Source: JAAFHB01 sp942493325 (lineage in GTDB: Bacteria; Bacteroidota; Bacteroidia; Bacteroidales; Prolixibacteraceae). From it: 64,000 nucleotides of DNA. Position numbers and translations under genes: made by a program. The notes under the pieces were generated by a model. The model made no database searches, had not been told where the DNA came from, and was given only the letters and a program-made list of their open reading frames with translations. Shown piece after piece: positions 46,131 to 55,441 of the stretch (its first letter is position 1; each line of letters begins with the position of its first letter). Where the stretch lies: the NCBI GenBank assembly GCA_942493325.1, contig OW818689.1:3224001-3288000 (forward strand). Reading direction: 5' to 3'.

Positions 46131-46381
46131 ATTGACTGAAATAAGACTGTTTTTTTCCAGATTGCTTCGCCCACGGCACCGCCCTGCACGAGGACATACA
46201 GGTAATCATCGGTGACTGAGAAAGATGGCATCACACCCGCATCGATGCCGGTTTTCTTAACCCCGGTTAAGAAAACTGCCTCCTTCCATGCCAGGAATAA
46301 CGGTTCTTCGCCCCGCATCGCTGTAATGCTGACCTCTTTTGCCGTGTGACTGACCGTGATATTTACAATTTGATCGGACAT
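46127..46381 (-). CDS. small phage protein of unknown function
   Basis: 84 aa from MSDQIVNITVSHTAKEVSITAMRGEEP at 46381. Codons upstream of it to 46429 lie within the previous gene and are unlikely. Beta-rich, with no recognised domain. It is 4 bp after the 115-aa gene. Confidence 0.6.
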   Translation of the reverse strand: MSDQIVNITVSHTAKEVSITAMRGEEPLFLAWKEAVFLTGVKKTGIDAGVMPSFSVTDDYLYVLVQGGAVGEAIWKKTVLFQSI

Positions 46382-46385
46382 TCTT

Positions 46386-46733
46386 TTATTTTTTGTGCGT
46401 GACCGCCGGACGGATCGTCCAGTGGCCACCGATGTAGGTTTCGCGACGACTGTCGGGAAAAAGTATCAGGATATCGTAATCGTAGGTATCGGCTATCACT
46501 TCAATGACCTGGCTTTTGAATGAAAAAGAATATGGACTGATGATTTCCATTTTTTGGTTGTCGATCGAAAACTCGGCAGCTAAAGCCTGACCCGGCTTTT
46601 TACGGAGCTGCATGTAAATTTTGGAACCCGTCAGATCGTTGGCCGGATCTTCGTTAAAATTGAAGAGAACAGAATCATAGGTGTTACCCTGCGTGGCATC
46701 TTCGAAATCGTAATTTTGAATGTGACCGGACAT
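46386..46733 (-). CDS. phage baseplate-type small protein
   Basis: 115 aa. Beta-strand pattern with DYDILILFPDSRRETYIGGHWTIRPAVT and LTGSKIYMQLRKKPG. The fold resembles BppU-type or other N-terminal tail-attachment domains, by pattern only. First gene of the transcription unit that starts at P3 and runs through the fibre cluster. Confidence 0.55.
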   Translation of the reverse strand: MSGHIQNYDFEDATQGNTYDSVLFNFNEDPANDLTGSKIYMQLRKKPGQALAAEFSIDNQKMEIISPYSFSFKSQVIEVIADTYDYDILILFPDSRRETYIGGHWTIRPAVTHKK

Positions 46734-46750
46734 TGCACGTTAATTTTCGG

Positions 46751-46787
46751 GAAAAGTACAGTGCTGATAAATGAAGAGAAAGGACAA
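46751..46787 (-). promoter_or_regulatory. element promoter signature P3
   Basis: TTGTCCTTTC (46787-46778), then 19 nt, then TACTTTTC (46758-46751). The start codon of the 115-aa gene follows 18 bp downstream. Confidence 0.65.
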
Positions 46788-46833
46788 AGTTTTAAGGGTT
46801 ACTTACTGATGCACTTATACTATTTAAATTTTT

Positions 46834-46945
46834 GCAAGGCAAAGGGGGCGGCCGTCGTGGCTGTCGGGGAACTCCGGCATCCCGAATGCCGGGAAGAGTT
46901 CCCCGACAGAGCGAAGCGTCCCGACGAGCCGCCCCTGCCTTGCTA
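46834..46945 (-). terminator. large 112-bp hairpin ending the tape-measure unit
   Basis: A nested inverted repeat: outer arms GCAAGGCA/TGCCTTGC, then GGGGCGGC and CGTCG with complements, then CTGTCGGGGAACTC pairing with GAGTTCCCCGACAG, and an inner CCGGCAT stem. Read on the minus strand it is followed by CAAAAATTTAAA. Its place just after the distal-tail gene and before P3 suits a transcription end. It also looks like an inserted REP-type element. Confidence 0.7.
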
Positions 46946-46958
46946 AAATTTCATACCC

Positions 46959-48623
46959 TTAACTTGTGTAGCCTTCAATTTTTACGGTGCCGTGATGTGG
47001 AAGCTCGAAGTTTATTTTATCCAGAATAATTTCTATTCCGTTGATGTTGTAGCGTTTTCCCCATTGAAGAGCAAGCACCTGGGTTAAGGTGAGCTGAATG
47101 TATTTTGTAAATGATCTTGCCCGGTAGGTTTGCCAGTCGAGAAATTGTTCGTAAAAATTTTCGTACAAGTAAACGGGCTTCAGTGACATCCCGGTATCAA
47201 TTGAATTATCCAGGGAAAAACGATCGAAAGAGGCATAAGGGATGCTTATCCCATCCATCGTTTTTATGCCATGGTACAGGGTGACAGCGAATTGAGGGAT
47301 AACTATAAAATTTAGTTTGCCATCGCGGAAAATAGTATTAAAAACGGGGCACTCCAGGTTCCACTCGTTAGCGCCACTTACTATTTTATATCGTTTTTGC
47401 GGCGGGACGATCACCTTTATTTCGGAAATATTATCCGACTCACCCTCGGATACTTCCCTTAATCTTCCCACCTCGTTCCACTCCAGGACACCCTCGTTAT
47501 TTTGCGTAATGTAATAACGGCCAAAACTGCTCATCACAATTTTGCCTTCCTCGGAGGGTGCCGGCAATACGGGTACCACGTCTATAAAAGCGGGGAAATC
47601 CGTCCAGGTATCGAGCTCATTCTCCTGGGAAGTATATCTCAGCGCAAAGCCTTTTTTCGATTTCTGCTCGCTGTGTACCCAGCCGGTCAGCTCCCGGATA
47701 TTCATCGGATCGAGATTCTCAGGGCGGAATACGTCATTTTTAAATTTAATCCGCACCTCCTTTTTCCGTTCATCAATTTCGTACAACAGGCAGAACATAT
47801 TTTTGAAGGATTCGAGAAATGTAAGCACTTCGATTTCGGGCATCAGCATGGCATATTTTAACGTGCTCAATACCGGTGAAATACTTCCAGTACTGGAAAC
47901 GTTGATTGAAATAATGTTGCTGAAGATCACCAATTTATTGAAAAACGGAGATTGTGAGAGCACTTCCTCCGCGATGGTGTAACCCGCAGATTCGAAGATT
48001 TTGCTGATCAAAAAAAAGACCTTAAACTGGAGCCCGTAACACGCGTAATAAGCACCCGCACCCGCCTGCCATAGAAACCGAATCCCATTCGCGCCCGTTG
48101 TGTGGAAAAATTTATTCACATACAAATCGCCTTGTGCATACAGCATTTTAATGATAAACTGGCTCAGCACATATTTGCCGTTGTCGGTACTGTTCGCGTT
48201 GTTCCATTCTGTCATCTTAGCATTTATCGCGGTCAGGTTTGGAGATGTTGCAGAGGATATGGGCCAGGATTCGCTCCCGTAATCAATACCGCTTAACATC
48301 TTCCCCTCCATCTTCTTGTAAAATTCGGTGTAGCCGCTTTTCAGGATCAACCCTATTTCGGTGGAAGTTATATCTTCGTAATCGACCTCTCCCCGGAAAA
48401 TCTGCAATCCGGAATCTTCAAGAATAAAGGTTTGATCGGGCAGATCGCCCGCGCGCTGGAGTTTCCCGGGCCATTGCAGCAACTGTTGGTTGGGAAGCGT
48501 CGGCACCGGAAAAGGATACGAGAAAGAACCCGTTTCATCTCCTGTAAATGAGGAAGTTTTCTCGATACTGATTTTCGCATCGGACGGGAGAGCGACCTGT
48601 TTTCCGGATATGGTTAACTTCAT
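46959..48623 (-). CDS. distal tail protein (follows tape measure)
   Basis: 554 aa. The N-terminus is MKLTISGKQVALPSDAKISIEKTSS followed by GSFSYPFPVPTLPNQQLLQWP, a start I associate with the tail protein next to the tape measure in Bacteroidota prophages. It shares a base with the tape-measure stop codon, so the two are coupled. The body is beta-rich. No enzymatic motif is seen. A tail-tip or Dit-like role is inferred from position. Confidence 0.68.
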   Translation of the reverse strand: MKLTISGKQVALPSDAKISIEKTSSFTGDETGSFSYPFPVPTLPNQQLLQWPGKLQRAGDLPDQTFILEDSGLQIFRGEVDYEDITSTEIGLILKSGYTEFYKKMEGKMLSGIDYGSESWPISSATSPNLTAINAKMTEWNNANSTDNGKYVLSQFIIKMLYAQGDLYVNKFFHTTGANGIRFLWQAGAGAYYACYGLQFKVFFLISKIFESAGYTIAEEVLSQSPFFNKLVIFSNIISINVSSTGSISPVLSTLKYAMLMPEIEVLTFLESFKNMFCLLYEIDERKKEVRIKFKNDVFRPENLDPMNIRELTGWVHSEQKSKKGFALRYTSQENELDTWTDFPAFIDVVPVLPAPSEEGKIVMSSFGRYYITQNNEGVLEWNEVGRLREVSEGESDNISEIKVIVPPQKRYKIVSGANEWNLECPVFNTIFRDGKLNFIVIPQFAVTLYHGIKTMDGISIPYASFDRFSLDNSIDTGMSLKPVYLYENFYEQFLDWQTYRARSFTKYIQLTLTQVLALQWGKRYNINGIEIILDKINFELPHHGTVKIEGYTS

Positions 48624-51600
48624 TACCTTCCGATTTTTGAATTGAATTTCGTGATTTCGTTCATTGACTCCAGTAAGCCCGAAGTGCCGTATTTGTTAAC
48701 ACCGATTCCCTTTTCCAGATTTTTATTCAGCCGTTTGATCGCGGCCACCAGTTCGGGATCACGGTTGTCGGGTACCGGAACGGCCGCCCGTGAGGACACG
48801 GTTTCGAACGGGATTGAAGGGGAAGCCGGGGAACCGGACGTATAACCCCCCGCACTGAATTTCCGGGAAATTATGTTGGATGTAATCATCGGATTCAAAT
48901 CGAGTTTTGCCAGGTTTTTGTTTCGCCTAGCCGATTCAATGATTTCGATAAAAGGACGAAGGCGTGAATTTTTGACGCCATCGGCTGAAATAACGTACTC
49001 GCCCTTATGAACCATCCCGGCAGGTTCTTCCCTTTCGCCTTCCCCCGTAAAACCGCCCTGGAAAAAATCTTTCTTCTTTTTGCTCCCGCTACTAAATGAG
49101 CTGATTGTTTGAGCGACCACGCTCGCAATGCTCACCGCCGCAGTTGCCGTATTTATAGCCACCCACGGCATACCCCCGGTGAACGGCGATAGGGCGACCG
49201 CTTTTGAATTCGCAATTGCCGTGTTGAAAATAATCTGCGCCACCGCCGCGGCCTGCTGCAACAGGAAAAAAGCTTTGCCCAGCGCCGTTTCCTTACCTAC
49301 CAGATCGGACATCACTTCGAACGCACTGGCAGCAGTACTTAAAATGGCATCGCCGATCTGCTGGCGTTTGTTCAGCTCCTCTTCCTTAATTTTCAGCAAT
49401 GTATCGGATAGATTTCGCTCCGCCTGGGCAATACCGACCGCGTTGCCTTCCGCGGAAGCGATTGCCTCTTCGTACCTGATCTGCGCCATTTGTTTTTCAG
49501 CCGCCCAGGTTTCTTCCCCGGTTTGGGCTTTCGCCGCAGCCATCAGCGCATCATCCACCCGGGTTTGAAGCTGCGCGGCGAGGTTCAGGTCAGCGATTAC
49601 CTTGTTGTGGGATTTGGTTTTTTCGGCAATCGTATCGTGCACATTCTGATTTAAACTGATTTCGTCATCCGTCAAGATTGCCTTGCTCACGAGCTGTTTG
49701 TTCAGACCGTTAAGCTCTTCCTTCCAGCGCTGTTCTTCGATCGCTTTCTGTTTGGCAATGCCCTCCTTCAGATTCGCGATTTTGGCATCAGCCAGCGTTT
49801 TTTCGGTTTCGGCCAGCAGATTATTCACCCGCTGTGACTCGCGGATTATTTTATCGGAAAGCTGGGTATTGATGGTTTCGTACTCCTTGCTGCCCTTGTC
49901 GTAAAGGGATAGTTTTGCCTGCATGAACGCCATTTCCTGCGCCAGAAGTTCGTTGTTGTATTGCTCCTCCGAATTCTTAGTTTCGAGGTGCTTTTTGTTG
50001 ATCTTGTCAATCTCTATTTTATTTGCCGCCTCGACCGCATTTAAACGCAGTTTCAACTCCTTACTTTCGGATTTATCCCCGGTTATCACTTCTACTTTAC
50101 TACCCGTTTCACTCTCGTAATCCTCCTGTTTTGGAACCGAAATTTTTTGATTCGCGGAAGCCAACAACGCTTCGCGCTTACCTGCATACAATTCTATTTG
50201 CTTGTCGGAAAGCTCCACCTGTTTTTGATAATAGTCGATATCAATCTTGTTATCCGCTTCGCGGGCTTTTTTGAGCGATGCACTGTAATTGGCACGTGCC
50301 GTTGTAAAACCGGATAGCTGGCTTTCGACATACGGCAACGTATCGAAGGATTTTATCTGCGCATCGAGCGTTGCTGACGATTTTGTGATCTGGGATTGTT
50401 TTTCGGTATAGCTGGTAAGCGTGGTATTCAGTTGTTTGTACTCCAGGTTTAATTTGGAAATTTCCTGATCCGACTTTTTATTTCCCACGCGGTAACGCTC
50501 TTTTTCGATCTGCACCAGGCGATCTTCGATCTCCAGTTTACGCTCTTCCGCTTTAACGGACGCGTTGGTTATCGCCTCGGATTTTGCTTTCAGAGCCGAG
50601 AGACGGATGCGTTCGCCATACTGCGTATTTACCTCAGACAGTCGAAGCAACAACTGTTCGTTGGATATTTTTTCATCTTTGATGAAGCTCAGAAAAGCGG
50701 GGTACTGCTCTTTTAATTTTTTGATCAAAACGGTACGCATTTCCTCCCCCTCGTTCGTGCGAACAATGGATGCGACCGTGGAATTCAGGTTCTCGCGCTC
50801 TTTGATGATTTCTGCAGAATAACCATTGAGCAACGATTTTTCTTCCTTGAGTACCTTATTGGAAGCATTCGCGGCTTCAGTTGCCAGTTTTTTCTTCTGC
50901 GTGTAATACTGAAGCGCGGAAGCCCCGGCAATCAGGGCAGTTGTCAAAAGACCGATCGGATTCAGTTTCATCGTATTGGTGAGCACCCGCAAGGCTTGGT
51001 TCGCGCCGCGCAGGTTACCCGTGAGCAGCATCACCGCGGCCGCCCAGAGCTGGGTGACGATGGTTTCGGCGGTTGTGATTACTACGTGCGCCTTTTGCAC
51101 GATAATCTGGGCCAATGTTGCCTGGTTGGCACGGCCTATCCACATGGCCTGAAATTTAACCGCAAGCGCGTAACCCATGATAGCGGCCGTAGCCGTAACG
51201 ATTGTTCTGCCGTATTTTGAAAACACATCGACCAGCGAAAGGGTAAACCGCAGGAACATTCCGAAATAACCCGTGACGGCCCGCATCGCCGGGGAAAGCT
51301 TCTCGCCCAGTTCGAGCGATACGAGGTTGATGCGGTTACGAGCCTGGGCCAGCTTGGAATTGTTGTTACTGGTATTAATGGCCGCCTGTTCCACGGCGAC
51401 ATTGGTACCCGTAACCGCTTTTTCGTAATTACGGAGTTCATCAACATTGTTCAGCAATATTTTGGCCGTCGTGATGTTCTCCGAGCCAAACATTTTAGTT
51501 AATTGGGTAATATCGAGGTTTTTCTTACCCAGGTTTTCGAGCGCGGTACTCATGCCGACAATAGCAGGATTGGTATCATCGGCACTGTTCTGCAGATCGA

Positions 51601-52462
51601 GCAAGACCCCTTTCAGGGAACGACCCGCGATTTCGGGCTGGGAAATCCGGGGAGCCAGGGTTTCGATCGTGGCTACCATCGTTTCGATGCTCAGCCCCGC
51701 ATTCGCGGCGACCGTACCCGCTTTTTCGAATGCCCGGGTGAGATACGGAATTTCGCCCGCACCCTCCTTGGAGCCTGCACCCAGCGCATTGATGATCCGG
51801 CGGGCTTCGGTAGCCGGAACATTGTACTGGTTCATCACCATCGTGAGAGCTTCGATGGCCGGCTGAAGCGTGGTTTTGGACGCATTGCTCAGAATGATCG
51901 CTTCCTGCGTGACCTGGGAAAGCGCTTCCTTATTTTTGAGCAGTTCGGGCCGGGCTGAACCCGTTTTGGTGAACGCATCGACGATTTCCTGCGCTGACTG
52001 CGTTACCCGGATGCCCGATTCGAGTGTTGATGTACTTAGCTGCTTGGCCTTTTCGGAGAGCCATTCGAGGTTCTTTCCTGCCAGCCCCGTAAGCGCCGAA
52101 AGGTTATCGACCCGCTCTTCGTAATCGTTGAAGGTTTTGACCAGGGTTTTAAACGCTAGCACCAAACCGGTGACCGTAGCGGCAAAAGCGGTGACCAGCG
52201 AGAAATAGCGGTTGAAGGAATCGCCGAGACTCGCAAGCGACCAGGAACGGGATGTCGCCGCAATCTGCCGGTTATGTTCGGCAAGGATGCCCCGCAGATC
52301 GCGGATACGGCGGGCATGCGCGATGTATTCCTGGCTGCCGATGGTCATGCGGGCCTGTTCATTCACCAGGCGTGTCATTTCGGCCCGGATGCTCCGGATA
52401 TCGTTTGTAACCTGCTGCCCGTTAATGTACAGGTTGATTTGCCGGTTGTAAGTGGATGCCAT
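48623..52462 (-). CDS. phage tail tape measure protein
   Basis: 1279 aa. N-terminal coiled coil, TP901-like core region (LSALTGLAGKNLEWLSEKAKQLS ... YNVPATEARRIINALGAGSKEGAGEIPYLTRAFEKAGTVAANAGLSIETMVATIETLA), several hydrophobic segments (about 380-480 and 1080-1130), and very long charged coiled coils (500-1050). The C-terminus has a lysine/serine-rich end (GSKKKKDFFQGG) before the last 150 residues. Tape-measure length sets tail length; about 1279 residues suggests a long tail (very roughly 190 nm at 1.5 A per residue). First gene after P2. Confidence 0.9.
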   Translation of the reverse strand: MASTYNRQINLYINGQQVTNDIRSIRAEMTRLVNEQARMTIGSQEYIAHARRIRDLRGILAEHNRQIAATSRSWSLASLGDSFNRYFSLVTAFAATVTGLVLAFKTLVKTFNDYEERVDNLSALTGLAGKNLEWLSEKAKQLSTSTLESGIRVTQSAQEIVDAFTKTGSARPELLKNKEALSQVTQEAIILSNASKTTLQPAIEALTMVMNQYNVPATEARRIINALGAGSKEGAGEIPYLTRAFEKAGTVAANAGLSIETMVATIETLAPRISQPEIAGRSLKGVLLDLQNSADDTNPAIVGMSTALENLGKKNLDITQLTKMFGSENITTAKILLNNVDELRNYEKAVTGTNVAVEQAAINTSNNNSKLAQARNRINLVSLELGEKLSPAMRAVTGYFGMFLRFTLSLVDVFSKYGRTIVTATAAIMGYALAVKFQAMWIGRANQATLAQIIVQKAHVVITTAETIVTQLWAAAVMLLTGNLRGANQALRVLTNTMKLNPIGLLTTALIAGASALQYYTQKKKLATEAANASNKVLKEEKSLLNGYSAEIIKERENLNSTVASIVRTNEGEEMRTVLIKKLKEQYPAFLSFIKDEKISNEQLLLRLSEVNTQYGERIRLSALKAKSEAITNASVKAEERKLEIEDRLVQIEKERYRVGNKKSDQEISKLNLEYKQLNTTLTSYTEKQSQITKSSATLDAQIKSFDTLPYVESQLSGFTTARANYSASLKKAREADNKIDIDYYQKQVELSDKQIELYAGKREALLASANQKISVPKQEDYESETGSKVEVITGDKSESKELKLRLNAVEAANKIEIDKINKKHLETKNSEEQYNNELLAQEMAFMQAKLSLYDKGSKEYETINTQLSDKIIRESQRVNNLLAETEKTLADAKIANLKEGIAKQKAIEEQRWKEELNGLNKQLVSKAILTDDEISLNQNVHDTIAEKTKSHNKVIADLNLAAQLQTRVDDALMAAAKAQTGEETWAAEKQMAQIRYEEAIASAEGNAVGIAQAERNLSDTLLKIKEEELNKRQQIGDAILSTAASAFEVMSDLVGKETALGKAFFLLQQAAAVAQIIFNTAIANSKAVALSPFTGGMPWVAINTATAAVSIASVVAQTISSFSSGSKKKKDFFQGGFTGEGEREEPAGMVHKGEYVISADGVKNSRLRPFIEIIESARRNKNLAKLDLNPMITSNIISRKFSAGGYTSGSPASPSIPFETVSSRAAVPVPDNRDPELVAAIKRLNKNLEKGIGVNKYGTSGLLESMNEITKFNSKIGR

Positions 52463-52477
52463 GAAAGTGTTTTGGGG

Positions 52478-52513
52478 CGAAGTTACGGGAGGGGAATAGG
52501 AGGGGAAAGGACA
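52478..52513 (-). promoter_or_regulatory. element promoter signature P2
   Basis: TGTCCTTTC (52513-52505), 19 nt, then TAACTTCG (52485-52478). The tape-measure start codon is 16 bp further. It lies back to back with the plus-strand Mrr gene. Confidence 0.65.
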
Positions 52514-52614
52514 GAAAAAATATGGGGAAATAAAAAAATAAGTTTGGGTGGGTAGATAATGAGAAAATTATGTAAATTGCGGGGAAAATATTGCAGAAAA
52601 TTAACCAAATAAAA

Positions 52615-53502
52615 ATGGCAAGAAAAAAACTAAACAGCATTTTACCTTCATTTGACGAATTAATCGTTCCGACGGTGAAAGCACTTATTGAGTTGGGTGG
52701 TTCTGGGACAATTGAAGAGATAAATACGAAAGTTTACGAAATAGCACATATTTCAGACGATATTTTACAAATTCCTCACGGTGAGAAGGGGTCTATAAAT
52801 GAAGTAGATTATAGACTTGCTTGGAGCAGAACGTACTTGCGAAAATTTGGACTTTTAGAAAATTCAAGCAGAGGAATCTGGGCTTTATCAAAGGCTGACA
52901 TTGATATAACAAAACTTGACTATATTGAAATTGTAAGAACTGTTAGAGAACAAGACAGACCAACTCAATCAAAAAATAAAACGAACAAGATAACCGAAGA
53001 AGAAATTAAACAGGAAGTAACTGAAGAAGTTGACAATACAGAAGAATGGAAAGAAAAATTATTAAATATTCTTTACAACATAACTCCATCGGCTTTTGAG
53101 CGACTTGCACAACGACTTTTAAGGGAAAGTGGATTTTTTCAAGTTGAAGTTACGGGAAAAGCCGGTGATGGTGGAATTGACGGAAAAGGAATTGTTAGAG
53201 TAAGCGGACTTTTAAGTTTTCACGTAATTTTTCAGTGCAAGCGTTATAAAGGTTCAGTAACATCAAGCCAAATTCGTGACTTTAGAGGAGCAATGCAAGG
53301 TCGTGCAGACAAGGGACTTGTAATAACAACAGGGACTTTTACCAGAGAAGCAATTAAGGAAGCAACAAGGGACGGTGCACCACCAATTGACCTTATTGAC
53401 GGTGATCTACTTTGCGATAAAATGAAAGAATTAAAATTAGGCGTTGTCACTAAATTAACCGAAACTGTTGACATAAAAAATGAGTGGTTTAACAACTTAT
53501 AA
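52615..53502 (+). CDS. mrr: Mrr-type restriction endonuclease
   Basis: 295 aa from the ATG at 52615. An Mrr N-terminal winged-helix domain (1-85, PTVKALIELGGSGTIEEI ... YRLAWSRTYLRKFGLLENSSRG) is followed by a charged linker and an Mrr catalytic domain (145-275) with the PD-(D/E)xK core: GFFQVEVTGKAGDGGIDG (Asp) and IFQCKRYKG (QxK). Mrr enzymes cleave methylated DNA. It is AT-rich compared with the surrounding structural genes and runs against them, as expected for a cargo gene in the prophage. Confidence 0.9.
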   Translation: MARKKLNSILPSFDELIVPTVKALIELGGSGTIEEINTKVYEIAHISDDILQIPHGEKGSINEVDYRLAWSRTYLRKFGLLENSSRGIWALSKADIDITKLDYIEIVRTVREQDRPTQSKNKTNKITEEEIKQEVTEEVDNTEEWKEKLLNILYNITPSAFERLAQRLLRESGFFQVEVTGKAGDGGIDGKGIVRVSGLLSFHVIFQCKRYKGSVTSSQIRDFRGAMQGRADKGLVITTGTFTREAIKEATRDGAPPIDLIDGDLLCDKMKELKLGVVTKLTETVDIKNEWFNNL

Positions 53503-53581
53503 ATTAAACAATAAAAGCCAAATTATTTGACCGCAATATGACTCTACGTATAGCTTCAAACATTTTAAGCAAGGTTAAACA

Positions 53582-54322
53582 ATGATATGCAGACTCTGTG
53601 ATAAAGATAAAAAACTAATAAAAGCTCATATAATACCAGAGTTTTTATACAAGGACTTGAAGCTCTATGTTCCAGACAAAAAAGGTCAAGGTCGACTTCA
53701 TGGAATCACAAATAATAATGGCTATATTGAGAATCTGAAGAAGGGGCTTCCATCAGGAATATATGATTTAACTATATTATGCGAAGATTGCGATTCGAAA
53801 ATATTGAAAGAATATGATGATTTTGGCAAAAAAATCTTTACAAGTTTACTTGGAAATAGGGATAAAGGCAAAAGTTCAGATTTAATTGAACTTGAGATAT
53901 CAAATTATTTTCTTTTAAAAGCATTTTTTATATCTGTTTTTTGGAGAGCAAGTATTTCTTCGAGACCCGAGTTTTCTAACGTTAATCTTGATCGCTTTGA
54001 TTCAAGGATTAAAGATTTTCTTAATCATAAGGAAACGAATATCAATGATGAATTTGAAATTGTTATTCTGTATTTAAATAATGGACAAAGTGATGATTTT
54101 CTTTGTAATATTGTAGAAGTCAATAAATTAAACGCTTATTTTTATTCGTTTATTGCTGGTGGTTTTCTCATTAATCTTTTTCCATACAAAAATAAATTTT
54201 TTGAAATTTGGAAAGACTTTATTGCAAAAGATGAAAAAATATATAAAATACCAATTGTACGAGACCCGGAGACATCAAAATATATAATAAATACTTTTAT
54301 TGATAGTGAAATATTAAAATGA
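53582..54322 (+). CDS. HNH-like CxxC/AHIIP protein, second gene of cargo block
   Basis: 246 aa. The N-terminus has CRLCDKDKKLIKAHIIPEFLY and, at about 60-70, ILCEDCDSKILKEYDD: two CxxC pairs flank an AHIIP motif. This is the arrangement of a zinc-bound beta-beta-alpha-metal (HNH-like) fold, although the second catalytic His is not obvious. The remaining 170 residues are helical and Ile/Asn rich. It may be a nuclease working with Mrr or a separate defence gene. AT-rich. Its stop overlaps the next ORF start (ATGA). Confidence 0.58.
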   Translation: MICRLCDKDKKLIKAHIIPEFLYKDLKLYVPDKKGQGRLHGITNNNGYIENLKKGLPSGIYDLTILCEDCDSKILKEYDDFGKKIFTSLLGNRDKGKSSDLIELEISNYFLLKAFFISVFWRASISSRPEFSNVNLDRFDSRIKDFLNHKETNINDEFEIVILYLNNGQSDDFLCNIVEVNKLNAYFYSFIAGGFLINLFPYKNKFFEIWKDFIAKDEKIYKIPIVRDPETSKYIINTFIDSEILK

Positions 54323-54507
54323 ACCAAACCCTGCTTATAACAGAAAGCTACCCGGTAAGTCAGGTAGCTGTACTTGGTTGACAGGAAAATTATCCGAAAA
54401 TTGAACGACACATATTAGTACAGCCTCGGAATCAATCTTGGGAAATTATTCCATCCTATCAGGAAGGTAAGGATGATGTATTGATCGGGATTGTGCGCGA
54501 ACGGTGA
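54319..54507 (+). pseudogene. short interrupted ORF coupled to the HNH-like gene
   Basis: The ATG overlaps the HNH-like stop codon (ATGA). The frame reads MNQTLLITESYPVSQVAVLG, then an in-frame TGA (54379-54381), then QENYPKIERHILVQPRNQSW ... LIGIVRER and a final stop. Total 62 codons if the TGA was once a sense codon. The second half looks protein-like. It could be a mutated small cargo gene or an accident of composition. Confidence 0.35.
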
Positions 54508-54526
54508 TCATGGGGATAATTCTCTT

Positions 54527-54552
54527 ACCCCGACCTAAAGGTCGGGGCAATT
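54527..54552. repeat. palindromic repeat unit A before paralogue 1
   Basis: CCCCGACC-TAAA-GGTCGGGG hairpin followed by CAATT. It is the first of three related blocks that flank the paralogous pair (others at 54919 and 55442). Confidence 0.8.
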
Positions 54553-54578
54553 AAAAAATAAAGTGTTCGGAGAATATT

Positions 54579-54929
54579 ATGAAAAAATTACAGATTGAAC
54601 AATTACTGCTTGAAATTGAATATATATTGGCGCATCACAAAACTTCTCATCTTAAGGCAGATATTGCTCTCAGGTTACTTCGTTTTGAACTGGACGATTG
54701 CATGGATATTGAGATGATCGGTGACCTCAAAGGACTGTCAGATGCTTCGAATAGAATTACGCAAAACATTGAAATGACCTTGTCGATAATAATTTTAGAG
54801 CATTTTTTAGAATCCAAATCCTTTGATTTTATTGCTGATCCTGAAGAAAATTTTAACCAGAGTACAGTTAATCATCTGGTTAAACTAAACAAGAGATTAG
54901 AAAAAATTGTTTCCCCATCCCCAGCCTAA
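54579..54929 (+). CDS. unknown small helical protein, paralogue 1
   Basis: 116 aa, all-helical, no signal or membrane segment. It aligns along its length with the next gene: (I)EQLLLEIEYILAHHKTSHLKADIALRLL against IEKLLIEIGEKIVDQKSSQLRADSALKLL, and ILEHFLESKSFDFIADPEENFNQSTVNHL against ILEHFLRTNSFSLTAEKEEKFNKRTVDHF. The last residues (SPSPA) and the stop codon fall inside the following palindromic repeat. Family not recognised. Confidence 0.68.
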   Translation: MKKLQIEQLLLEIEYILAHHKTSHLKADIALRLLRFELDDCMDIEMIGDLKGLSDASNRITQNIEMTLSIIILEHFLESKSFDFIADPEENFNQSTVNHLVKLNKRLEKIVSPSPA

Positions 54930-55009
54930 AGGCCGGGGCAATTCAGGTTGAGGCAATTCAGGCTGGGGCAATTCAGGTTGGGGCAATTCAGATTGGGGAA
55001 ATTCAAGAA
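54919..55009. repeat. palindrome plus five 15-bp tandem repeats (block B)
   Basis: CCCCAGCC-TAAA-GGCCGGGG, overlapped by five 15-bp units GGGGCAATTCAGGTT (54935-55009) with small changes. It lies between the two paralogues. Confidence 0.85.
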
Positions 55010-55061
55010 AGGAGCAGTTAAAATAAAGCTATCGAAAAAAAATGAAACAAAACCATAATCA

Positions 55062-55427
55062 TTGATTATGATAAAATTGTATATTGAGAAATTACTGATT
55101 GAAATTGGGGAAAAAATTGTCGATCAGAAATCTTCGCAACTGAGAGCCGATTCAGCTCTCAAGTTACTTCATATGGAAAGGGCTAAATTTAAGGATCTTG
55201 ATGTGCTTTTGGTAGTGGCCATAGGACTAAAAGAGATGTCGGCAGTCATGAAAAAAATACTGAAAAAATCGGAAATCAACATAGCGATACTGATTTTAGA
55301 GCATTTTTTACGAACCAACTCTTTTAGTTTAACGGCGGAAAAAGAAGAAAAATTTAACAAAAGAACTGTTGATCATTTTGATACACTAAGCAGAAGATTG
55401 GAAAAAATTGTTGCAATAGGATTATGA
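55062..55427 (+). CDS. unknown small helical protein, paralogue 2
   Basis: 121 aa, paralogous to the gene 130 bp upstream (same length, same helix pattern, identical ILEHFL). It contains a more hydrophobic middle part (DVLLVVAIGLKEMSAVM). No known domain. Being duplicated in tandem next to restriction genes, it may be an immunity or accessory function of the cargo, but nothing in the sequence proves this. Confidence 0.68.
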   Translation: MIMIKLYIEKLLIEIGEKIVDQKSSQLRADSALKLLHMERAKFKDLDVLLVVAIGLKEMSAVMKKILKKSEINIAILILEHFLRTNSFSLTAEKEEKFNKRTVDHFDTLSRRLEKIVAIGL

Positions 55428-55441
55428 AATTAGATAATTCA

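Noticed and set aside
46716..46946. Short ORFs over the 112-bp hairpin
   Set aside because: They follow from the GC-rich inverted repeat and lie outside the minus-strand operon.
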